Source of the DNA: Clostridia bacterium
GTDB lineage: Bacteria; Bacillota_E; RBS10-35; JAJYVN01
Direction: 5' to 3'
Length of the DNA stretch: 5,148 bases
Assembly: GCA_027335515.1 (NCBI GenBank)
Contig: DAHWHT010000100.1
Coordinates: 1 to 5,148 of the forward strand
Below are positions 1 through 5,148 of the stretch, piece by piece. A model generated the notes under the pieces. The model did not search any database and was not told the origin of the DNA. It saw only the letters and a list, made by a program, of their open reading frames with translations. Position 1 is the stretch's first letter. Every line of letters begins with the position of its first letter. The position numbers and the translations under genes are program-made.

Positions 1-9
1 GCCGCGGGG

Positions 10-1863
10 TCAGCGGCTCAGGTGCAGCCGCATCAACGCGCAGGCGGGCACCACGACCTGCGTCGGTCCGTCTTTCCATTCAATCTCCGTGGCGACGGGC
101 CGCACCGCATCCGGTTCCTCCCACGAATTCTGCGCCATGAACGACGCTCCCGTCAGGGTCAGAGCCTCCGCCCGCCGATACACCCCCCCGGCCATGGACA
201 CGCGGACGCGCACCGCCCGGTCCGGGTGCCGATTCACCAAAAACAGCGCGACCGCATCCCCGCCCGGGACCGCCATCCCCACGGCGTCCAGGTAGGGCGC
301 ATCCTGCGCCACCCTCAGCCGCACCGGATCGGCCGTGAACCGGGGCGAGTCCACCGACACCTCGACCGGGTGGAACCCGCCCGCCAGACTCCCGTACAGA
401 TGCGTCGCCCACCACGCCGGCTGGGCATACACGATCTCCCGTTCCTTGCGCAGCCCGCCCCCGTGGTTGCAAAGCGCGCTGTGCGTCCACAGCTCGATGA
501 GGTCGCCGGCGCGCAGGGCCTCGTTGAGGAGCGACGCGGTCCACAGTGCTTCCGTGAGCGTGGCGTTCGTCGGCAGTTCCGGCCGATGGGTGAAGATCTG
601 CTGCTCCGTGATGGCCAGGCGCGGGCGCAGACCGGCCTCTCGCATGGGCCGCGCCAACTCGTCCCACAGGCGTCGGTACGCCGGCGGAAACGCCATGTGC
701 TCCAGGTAGACCCGCTGCGGGTCGAGGTCCGCCCCATACCCCCCATACAGGCAGTGGTGCGACAGCGTCCGCACCTCCGATCCCGCCACCGCCACCACGC
801 CCCGGTTCCACTCCTCCGAGTCCCCGTTGGCGATCAGCTGGATCCCGCCGTCGCGCGCCCGCATCGCCTCCGCAAACGCCAGGTACCGCGCCCCGTAGGC
901 CCGCGCGTCGGTTGAGCCGATCTGCCACGCCCCGTAGAGCTCATTGCCGACTTCCCAAAGGCATACCCCGTACGGCTGCGGATGCCCGTTGCGCGCCCGC
1001 TCCGCCCCGCACGGCGTGTCCACCCCGCCGTTGCAGTATTCGACCCACTGTGCGGCCTCTTGCGCCGTCCCGTCCCCGGCGTTCACGCAGATGAGCGCCT
1101 CGCAACCCACCAGAGCGCACAGCCGCAGCCATTCGTCGGTACCGACGTGGTTCCACTCCGCCTCGGGCCAGGCCGGATTCGGCTTCGCCGGCCGCTGCTC
1201 GACCGGTCCGACGCCGTCCCGCCATCGGTATCCCGAGACGAAGTTCCCGCCGGGAAACCGCAGCAGGGGGAGTCGCGCCTCCCGCATGAAGCGCACCACG
1301 TCTGGATCCCACCCGTCCAGGTGGTCGGCGGGAAACAGCAGGCACCGGCGCAACTCCGCCGCGCCCTCGATGACCAGCCAGAACGGCGACCCCGGCTCCG
1401 GCGCCGCACCTCCATGTAGCGTCGCCTCCCGCGTGACCCAGCCCTCACCCGCCTCCAGGCGCGTGCGCGCCCAGACCGCCCCGCCGGCCACCCGCAGCGA
1501 GACCTCCAGCGGCCCCGCCGACCGCAGGCGCAACGTGAGCCGGTAGTCCGTGGTGCGGTGGGCCGGCAGGTGCACGGGCGTGATCCAACGCGCCCCGTCC
1601 GCGATCCACCACGGCGTCTCCGACTCCGGCAGGCCGGGCAGCGCGAACGTCGTCGCCGCCTCCCGCAGGCGCCGGCGCAGTTCCTGCGGCTTCGGCCACA
1701 CGGTCGGTCCCGCCAGTTCGGGGTTGCGCACGATCTGCGCCCAGGCCCCGCCATAGACGTTGCGGTGGATGTGTTCGGTGAACTTACCAAACAGGCGTCG
1801 GTTGACGGGTTGCGGCCCAGGGGTGGCTCCGACCCGGATCGCGGCCTCCAGCGCGTCGCTCAT
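10..1863 (-). CDS. GH51 family alpha-L-arabinofuranosidase (long form), cytoplasmic
   Basis: This 617-residue protein most likely hydrolyses terminal alpha-L-arabinofuranosyl residues from arabino-oligosaccharides (GH51, retaining mechanism; often named abfA). Visible family blocks are FTEHIHRNVYGG (residues 28-39), LRFPGGNFVSGYRWRDGVGP (201-220), GTDEW (241-245), WEVGNELYGAWQ (303-314) and ITEQQIF (418-424). By family knowledge Glu308 in GNE is the acid/base and Glu420 the nucleophile; both are present. Short GH51 enzymes have about 500 residues. The extra length is mainly an insert at about 50-180 whose middle looks like a beta-sandwich carbohydrate-binding segment, followed by the TIM barrel and a C-terminal beta domain (about 500-617). 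No signal peptide is visible, so it should act on imported oligosaccharides. The ATG at 1863 was chosen because GGAGGAGG lies 7 nt upstream and family homology starts there; the frame stays open 67 codons further but that part is low-complexity Arg/Pro/Ala. The family is confident; the exact substrate is not, since some GH51 members act on other glycans. Confidence 0.93.
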   Translation of the reverse strand: MSDALEAAIRVGATPGPQPVNRRLFGKFTEHIHRNVYGGAWAQIVRNPELAGPTVWPKPQELRRRLREAATTFALPGLPESETPWWIADGARWITPVHLPAHRTTDYRLTLRLRSAGPLEVSLRVAGGAVWARTRLEAGEGWVTREATLHGGAAPEPGSPFWLVIEGAAELRRCLLFPADHLDGWDPDVVRFMREARLPLLRFPGGNFVSGYRWRDGVGPVEQRPAKPNPAWPEAEWNHVGTDEWLRLCALVGCEALICVNAGDGTAQEAAQWVEYCNGGVDTPCGAERARNGHPQPYGVCLWEVGNELYGAWQIGSTDARAYGARYLAFAEAMRARDGGIQLIANGDSEEWNRGVVAVAGSEVRTLSHHCLYGGYGADLDPQRVYLEHMAFPPAYRRLWDELARPMREAGLRPRLAITEQQIFTHRPELPTNATLTEALWTASLLNEALRAGDLIELWTHSALCNHGGGLRKEREIVYAQPAWWATHLYGSLAGGFHPVEVSVDSPRFTADPVRLRVAQDAPYLDAVGMAVPGGDAVALFLVNRHPDRAVRVRVSMAGGVYRRAEALTLTGASFMAQNSWEEPDAVRPVATEIEWKDGPTQVVVPACALMRLHLSR

Positions 1864-1870
1864 CGGGTGT

Positions 1871-1878
1871 CCTCCTCC
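1871..1878 (-). promoter_or_regulatory. Ribosome binding site of the GH51 gene
   Basis: The minus strand reads GGAGGAGG, an almost ideal Shine-Dalgarno sequence, 7 nt before the ATG at 1863. It decides the start codon against the longer open frame that begins near 2064. Confidence 0.85.
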
Positions 1879-1891
1879 GATCGATGGCGGC

Positions 1892-1914
1892 AGGCCGACG
1901 GCGTCCGTCGGCCT
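1892..1914 (-). repeat. Perfect 10-bp inverted repeat in the GH51 leader
   Basis: AGGCCGACGG (1892-1901) and CCGTCGGCCT (1905-1914) are exact reverse complements separated by only CGT. The repeat ends 13 nt before the Shine-Dalgarno sequence and 28 nt before the ATG. Read as RNA it would form a very stable GC hairpin with a three-base loop. No T-run follows on either strand, so it does not look like an intrinsic terminator. It could be an operator for a dimeric regulator or a 5' leader hairpin affecting mRNA stability or translation. The symmetry is seen directly; the function is inferred. Confidence 0.5.
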
Positions 1915-2097
1915 CCGACCCGGAGTCGTTTGCGCCACCGGTGTCGTCCGTGGGGCGCGGGACGGGACGCGCGGGGTCCGGTCGCGCCCGCGGCGTGGGG
2001 GGGATGCCGATGCCGGTCCGCGGCCGCGCAGGCAGGCGGAGCATGGCCGAGCGCGCGCGTCCATCGAACCGGGGGGCGCGCGACGGTCGGCGCGGGT

Positions 2098-3084
2098 TCA
2101 GCGCACCGGTTCGTTTCGGCCGCTCCGCTGGGATGCGTACGCCGCCTCGCTGATCTGGGCCACCCTCAGCCCGTAGAGCGGCGGTGCCTGCACCGGCGCC
2201 TCGCCGCGCATGGCCGCCAGCCAATTGGCGACCGGGGTGACCGATGGCCCGCTGGGTTCAAGCTTCTCGGGTCGGGCGCCGCGCCGGTGCAGGGTCAGAT
2301 CGCCGCGCAGGTTGAGCACGCCCTGCTCGCCGTAGAACGAAAACTCCTCACGCCATTCCGGGCTGAGGCTGGTGGCCGCGAACGTGCCGACCGCCCCGCC
2401 CTCAAAGCGCAGCGACAGGGCGGTGAGCACGTCGACATCGGTGCCGTGGTTATCGATGTTCGCGAAGACGGACGCCGGTTGCAGGCCGCTGACAAACAGC
2501 AGCATGTCCACGATGTGCGATCCGGTGTCCATGAAGTGGCCACCGCCGGACAGGGCAGGGTCGGCGCGCCAGCTGCGCCCCGGCAGGAAGTTCGCCAGGC
2601 AGTCCTGGGCGATCAGCACGGTGATCAAGCGCAGGGGGCCGATGGCGCCGGAGGCGATGACCTCATGGGCGCGGCGGTAAAAGGGGTCGCCGTGGCGCTG
2701 GTAGGCGATCGCCAGGACCCGCCCCTGGCGCTGGGCGAGGTCGGTGACCGCGCGGGCCGCGGCCGCCTCCGTCGCCATCGGCTTTTCGCACAGGACGTGG
2801 CAACCGGCTTCCAGGGCCTGCGTGATGTGGCGGGTGTGCTGCGTGTGCGGCGTCGCCACCACCACGCCGTCGAGTGTTTCGCCGGCGAGCATGGCGGCCA
2901 GGTCTCGGTGGCGGGCCGGGTGCTGGCCTTGGGCGGCAAAGGCATCCGCGGCGCGGTTCAGCGACGCTTCGGCAACGTCGCACAGGGCCACGACCTGGGC
3001 GTCGTCGCGCTGCTGGAGCTCGCGGGCATGGTGGCTACCCATGCCGCCGGTGCCAACGATGCCGATGCGCAAGGGATTCGCCAT
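2098..3084 (-). CDS. Gfo/Idh/MocA family NAD(P)-dependent oxidoreductase
   Basis: This 328-residue cytoplasmic enzyme is of normal length for the family, which oxidises or reduces hydroxyl/keto groups on sugars, inositols and related polyols using NAD(P). The Rossmann fold is at the N-terminus: IGIVGTGGMGSHHA (7-20) has the GxGxxG dinucleotide loop, and ATPHTQH (77-83) and CEKPMA (99-104) follow, with the family's E-K-P motif and its Lys101. The C-terminal alpha/beta domain carries GGGHFMDTGSH (180-190), matching the GGxxxDxGxH signature whose Asp186 and His190 sit at the active site. The ATG at 3084 begins directly before the Rossmann strand; only a weak GGGGAC lies 10 nt upstream, and the 75 codons of open frame before it look non-coding. 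It lies upstream of the GH51 gene on the same strand, which suggests work on a sugar in the same catabolic region. The substrate is not identifiable from sequence. Confidence 0.92.
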   Translation of the reverse strand: MANPLRIGIVGTGGMGSHHARELQQRDDAQVVALCDVAEASLNRAADAFAAQGQHPARHRDLAAMLAGETLDGVVVATPHTQHTRHITQALEAGCHVLCEKPMATEAAAARAVTDLAQRQGRVLAIAYQRHGDPFYRRAHEVIASGAIGPLRLITVLIAQDCLANFLPGRSWRADPALSGGGHFMDTGSHIVDMLLFVSGLQPASVFANIDNHGTDVDVLTALSLRFEGGAVGTFAATSLSPEWREEFSFYGEQGVLNLRGDLTLHRRGARPEKLEPSGPSVTPVANWLAAMRGEAPVQAPPLYGLRVAQISEAAYASQRSGRNEPVR

Positions 3085-3122
3085 GATGGTCCGTGTCCCC
3101 GCTTTCCTGGCCGCACAACGCG

Positions 3123-3150
3123 GCGGACCCTCTCCATCGCGAGGGTCCGC
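3123..3150 (-). repeat. Perfect 10-bp inverted repeat before the oxidoreductase gene
   Basis: GCGGACCCTC (3123-3132) and GAGGGTCCGC (3141-3150) are exact reverse complements with an 8-nt spacer. Flanking CGCG at 3119-3122 and at 3152-3155 can extend the stem to about 14 bp with one bulged base. The inner edge is 38 nt upstream of the ATG at 3084. No T-run follows on either strand, so a terminator is unlikely. It is a candidate operator or 5' leader hairpin. The arm nearer the gene could alternatively pair with a CGGACC sequence next to the start codon (3088-3093). Confidence 0.5.
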
Positions 3151-3193
3151 ACGCGGTTCTCCGTTGCCGTCCCCACCCCTTCCGGTGTCCGCA

Positions 3194-3211
3194 CCATCCG
3201 GGCACGGATGG
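3194..3211. repeat. 7-bp inverted repeat in the divergent region
   Basis: CCATCCG (3194-3200) and CGGATGG (3205-3211) are exact reverse complements around GGCA. It lies about 110 bp upstream of the oxidoreductase start and over 300 bp upstream of the PAS-GGDEF gene. It may be a minor operator or may be chance in GC-rich sequence; no T-run accompanies it. Confidence 0.25.
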
Positions 3212-3404
3212 CCCGCGGCCGCCGGGACGTGGACCACCCGTGCTCGGCCTTCCGTCCGCCGCGCCGCCCCATCCAACCCATGCCGGGCGCCGATGGGCAA
3301 GGGCGGCAAGCGGGATCGGTCGGTCTCCTGCCGGGCCGGAGGGCGGCGCGAACGCTGGTGCGGCGATCCGCGGTTTTCGACGGGTTACGCCAGCCGTTCG
3401 CGCC

Positions 3405-3410
3405 TATACT
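3405..3410 (+). promoter_or_regulatory. Possible -10 box for the PAS-GGDEF gene
   Basis: TATACT differs from the housekeeping -10 consensus at one base and stands out in very GC-rich DNA, about 135 bp before the gene start. No good -35 is seen at 16-18 bp spacing (the bases there read roughly GGGTTA), so it may be an activator-dependent promoter or chance. It implies a leader of around 130 nt. Confidence 0.3.
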
Positions 3411-3531
3411 GGCCCAGCCGCGTCGTGAACGCAAATGGCGACCAAGTTCCCGCAAAATTGGGCCTGTTTGGCGGAATCGTCAGGGTTCGCCGGGCCCGAT
3501 GTCGGATAAGGGTGCGGGTGGAGGCGCGGGG

Positions 3532-3536
3532 AAGGG
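3532..3536 (+). promoter_or_regulatory. Likely ribosome binding site of the PAS-GGDEF gene
   Basis: AAGGG lies within GGGGAAGGG, 8 nt before a GTG at 3545 and 11 nt before the adjacent in-frame GTG at 3548. A competing pair exists upstream: AAGGG at 3508-3512 with an in-frame GTG at 3518. The start is therefore uncertain by up to nine codons. Confidence 0.4.
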
Positions 3537-3544
3537 TCTGGTCA

Positions 3545-5148
3545 GTGGTGACCTCCGGGCCGCGGCTGCTGCAACCGGATGAGGCTGCTCGTCTGCTGTA
3601 TGAGGCGTTGCCCACTCCGATCAGCCTCCTGGACGCCCAGGGCCGCTTGGTGGGGATGAATCCTGCTGCCGAACGCTTCTGGGGCCGACGGCTTGCGGAG
3701 TTCGGCGGCGCGCCGGCGCTGGAGGCGATGGGCCTCCAGCCCGTGGAGAGGGACGGCGACGATATCGCGGCACGCCTGCGCCGCACCGCCGCGTCGGCGG
3801 GCGTGCTGGTCTGCGCCCTGCCGGGCGGCGACGGGAAGGCCCAGGTATTGTCCTTGCGCGTGACCCCGTTGCGCTCCGAAGGGCTCGCGGACTTTTTGCT
3901 CGAGGTGCTCCCCGACGATTCGCCGCGCGGGGCCCAGGAGGGCCAGGACTGGGTCTGGACCGACGCGGTGACCGGCCTGGGTAACCGGGCGCGCTATGAG
4001 CGGGAGCGCGAGCGCTGGGACCGCAGGGGCGGCGCGGTGGCGTTTCTGGATTTGGACGACCTCAAGGGCCTCAACGACCTGTATGGCCACGCGGCGGGGG
4101 ACATCGCGCTGTCGCTGGTGGGGGAGGTTCTGCGCGAGCGCCTGCCCCCCGAAAGCCTCGCGGTCCGCTATGGCGGCGACGAGTTCCTGGTCCTGACCGA
4201 CGAACCCGCGGCGGCCGAAGCCTTGGCTCGGCACGCCGCGGCGGAACTCGCCCTCCGCGGTCGCAACACCCTGCCGCTCGCCCCCGGGATGTCCTGGGGG
4301 GTGGCGGGATTCCAGCCGGGGGGGCTCTGCGCCGCGGTGCGCCTGGCGGATGACGCACTCTATGAGCGCAAGGGCGTGCTGTTTCGAGCGGCGAGCGGCG
4401 GCCGCCTCGTGCTGACACGGGCCGGCGAACGGTTGCTGGAACACGACGTGGACCGGGGTGACGTGGTGCCGCCCCGGGGCTGGGGCCTGGCGGAACTCCT
4501 GTGCGGCGGGCGTGAGGGCGCGCTGGCCGAGGCGCGCGCCTTCATCGCCTTCGTCGCGCCGCCCGCCGGCGGGGCCGTGGTCGGGGTGGGGGCGGGCAAC
4601 GGCCGTCTCACGGTGGACGGTGGGCTGGCGGCCGCGGTGGGACGGGCCGGGCAGTTGCTGGCGACCGATCCGGCCGAGGCGCGCCTGCAGACCGCGCACC
4701 GACAAGCGGTGGTGCGCGGTCATCCCTGGGTCCACTACCTGCAGGCGTCTGCGGAAAACCTGCCCCTGGCCTCGGGCACGGCCGATCTTGTCCTGGGTGG
4801 GCTGTTCCTGCATCGGGCCGATCCGGGCCGGGCGCTCGCCGAAATGGCCCGGGTCGTCCGGCCCGGCGGCCAGGTCGCCTTCAGTGCCGTGCTGCCGTTT
4901 GAGTGGTCCGAGGCGTTGCAGGCACTGGGCGGTCGGGACACCCGGTCGCCGGCGGCACCGGATGCGCCGGGGCCCGATGCCGTGGAGGCGGAACTGCGCG
5001 GCCTGGTCGCGGCCGCCGGACTGCGCGTGGTCCGGGCCACGGTTCGTCCACAGGCGATGGAGCCGGTGGCGAGTGTGCCGGCCGGGGTTGAGGTGCTGCG
5101 GCGCCTGGGCCTGGCGGGGATCCCGGGCGTCGTGGGCGCGCGGGGTTC
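3545..5148 (+). CDS. PAS - GGDEF diguanylate cyclase - class I SAM methyltransferase-like fusion (3' end cut by window)
   Basis: At least 534 residues are encoded, with no stop before the window end. Residues about 12-122 resemble a PAS sensor domain (ALPTPISLLDAQGRLVGMNP at 21-40 is a typical PAS start). The GGDEF domain at about 139-290 should make c-di-GMP from two GTP. It has the entry motif DAVTGLGNR (140-148), FLDLDDLKGLNDLYGHAAGD (167-186) with metal-binding Asp169 and the substrate Asn/Asp pair 177-178, an intact active-site RYGGDEF (208-214), and SWGVA plus ADDALYERK near its end. The allosteric RxxD I-site is absent; PPES stands there (201-204). A linker leads to a UbiE/Methyltransf_11-like fold at about 330-500: VVGVGAGNGRL (345-355, SAM loop), Asp375 of LLATDP, ASAENLPLASGTADLVL (401-417), and MARVVRPGGQVAF (434-446). 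Motif I has Gly347 where an acidic residue is usual. No membrane segment or signal peptide is visible, so it is probably cytosolic. The start is GTG and uncertain (3518, 3545 or 3548). The GGDEF call is very firm, the methyltransferase fold strong, the PAS good; the methyl acceptor is unknown. Confidence 0.9.
   Translation, partial: MVTSGPRLLQPDEAARLLYEALPTPISLLDAQGRLVGMNPAAERFWGRRLAEFGGAPALEAMGLQPVERDGDDIAARLRRTAASAGVLVCALPGGDGKAQVLSLRVTPLRSEGLADFLLEVLPDDSPRGAQEGQDWVWTDAVTGLGNRARYERERERWDRRGGAVAFLDLDDLKGLNDLYGHAAGDIALSLVGEVLRERLPPESLAVRYGGDEFLVLTDEPAAAEALARHAAAELALRGRNTLPLAPGMSWGVAGFQPGGLCAAVRLADDALYERKGVLFRAASGGRLVLTRAGERLLEHDVDRGDVVPPRGWGLAELLCGGREGALAEARAFIAFVAPPAGGAVVGVGAGNGRLTVDGGLAAAVGRAGQLLATDPAEARLQTAHRQAVVRGHPWVHYLQASAENLPLASGTADLVLGGLFLHRADPGRALAEMARVVRPGGQVAFSAVLPFEWSEALQALGGRDTRSPAAPDAPGPDAVEAELRGLVAAAGLRVVRATVRPQAMEPVASVPAGVEVLRRLGLAGIPGVVGARG

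Larger units (their letters stand above)
1864..2097. other. Intergenic gap between the oxidoreductase and GH51 genes
   Basis: This 234-bp gap separates two genes on the same strand. Apart from the GH51 ribosome binding site and the 1892-1914 inverted repeat it holds no recognisable gene. No AT-rich -10 box is visible on the minus strand, so it cannot be said whether GH51 is co-transcribed with the upstream oxidoreductase or has its own promoter. The gap is wider than is usual for tightly coupled operon genes. Confidence 0.6.
3085..3544. other. Divergent intergenic region (460 bp)
   Basis: This stretch separates the leftward oxidoreductase gene from the rightward PAS-GGDEF gene and should carry both promoters. 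The left part (3085-3260) is GC-rich and contains the two inverted repeats listed, plus GTCCGCAC at 3145-3152 and again at 3187-3194. The part at about 3370-3480 has more A/T than its surroundings and contains the TATACT box. CGCAAA occurs at 3430-3435 and 3451-3456, 21 bp apart. No tRNA, small gene with a credible ribosome binding site, or known riboswitch was recognised. Open frames crossing it are Arg/Pro/Ala-rich and look like shadows of base composition. Confidence 0.55.

Noticed and set aside
1864..2064. N-terminal extension of the GH51 protein to an ATG near 2064
   Set aside because: The extra 67 residues are Arg/Pro/Ala/Thr-rich with no homology, and an ideal Shine-Dalgarno sequence precedes the internal ATG at 1863.
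2052..2082. CGCGCGC and GCGCGCG arms just downstream of the oxidoreductase stop as a terminator
   Set aside because: Alternating CG runs pair readily by chance, the loop is long (17 nt), and no T-run follows on the minus strand.
3085..3309. N-terminal extension of the oxidoreductase to an ATG at 3309
   Set aside because: Family members start at the Rossmann strand, as does the ATG at 3084; the 75-residue extension has no family resemblance and covers the inverted repeats.
1558..3582. 674-codon plus-strand open frame antisense to both minus-strand genes
   Set aside because: Its translation is Arg/Gly/Ala-rich without recognisable domains, it crosses two well-supported genes and an intergenic region, and it is explained by the third-position GC bias of the opposite strand.
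3499..3582. ATG at 3499 as the start of the signalling gene
   Set aside because: It is in a different frame from the PAS-GGDEF coding sequence and reaches a stop near 3582.
3542..4813. 423-codon minus-strand open frame antisense to the PAS-GGDEF gene
   Set aside because: The plus strand here encodes a complete GGDEF signature and methyltransferase motifs. The antisense product is low-complexity Arg/Gln/Ala/Pro sequence with no family match I recognise.
1..5148. CRISPR array, tRNA/rRNA genes, insertion sequence or phage elements
   Set aside because: No regularly spaced repeats, RNA gene landmarks, transposase or integrase motifs, or terminal repeats were seen on either strand.

Overview
The window is very GC-rich bacterial DNA (roughly 70% by eye, with strong G/C bias at third codon positions). 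It has compact genes, Shine-Dalgarno sites and one GTG-started gene. Nothing in it fixes the taxon. A high-GC, plant-polysaccharide-degrading bacterium is a reasonable guess, for example a high-GC Bacillota lineage, an actinomycete or a Chloroflexi member. The very long open frames on the wrong strands are what such base composition produces.

Layout: (1) 10-1863, minus strand, a complete cytoplasmic GH51 family alpha-L-arabinofuranosidase of the long type, with a strong ribosome binding site and a perfect 10-bp hairpin just upstream. (2) 1864-2097, a 234-bp gap. (3) 2098-3084, minus strand, a complete Gfo/Idh/MocA family NAD(P)-dependent oxidoreductase. (4) 3085-3544, a 460-bp divergent intergenic region with a long perfect inverted repeat before the oxidoreductase, a smaller inverted repeat, and a TATACT -10-like box facing right. 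(5) 3545 to the window end, plus strand, a large gene that starts with GTG and is cut by the window edge. It encodes PAS, then GGDEF (diguanylate cyclase), then a class I SAM-dependent methyltransferase-like domain.

The two minus-strand genes look like part of a sugar-utilisation cluster. The arabinofuranosidase releases arabinose from imported arabino-oligosaccharides. The oxidoreductase probably acts on a sugar, inositol or related polyol, but its substrate cannot be read from sequence. The divergent gene is a signalling protein and probably a separate transcription unit. Its diguanylate cyclase signature is complete but it lacks the usual inhibitory I-site. The methyltransferase-like domain attached to its C-terminus keeps the glycine-rich SAM loop but has Gly where an acidic residue normally begins motif I. 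This fusion is the most unusual object in the window. Two strong, unrelated inverted repeats near the starts of the minus-strand genes are candidate regulatory sites.
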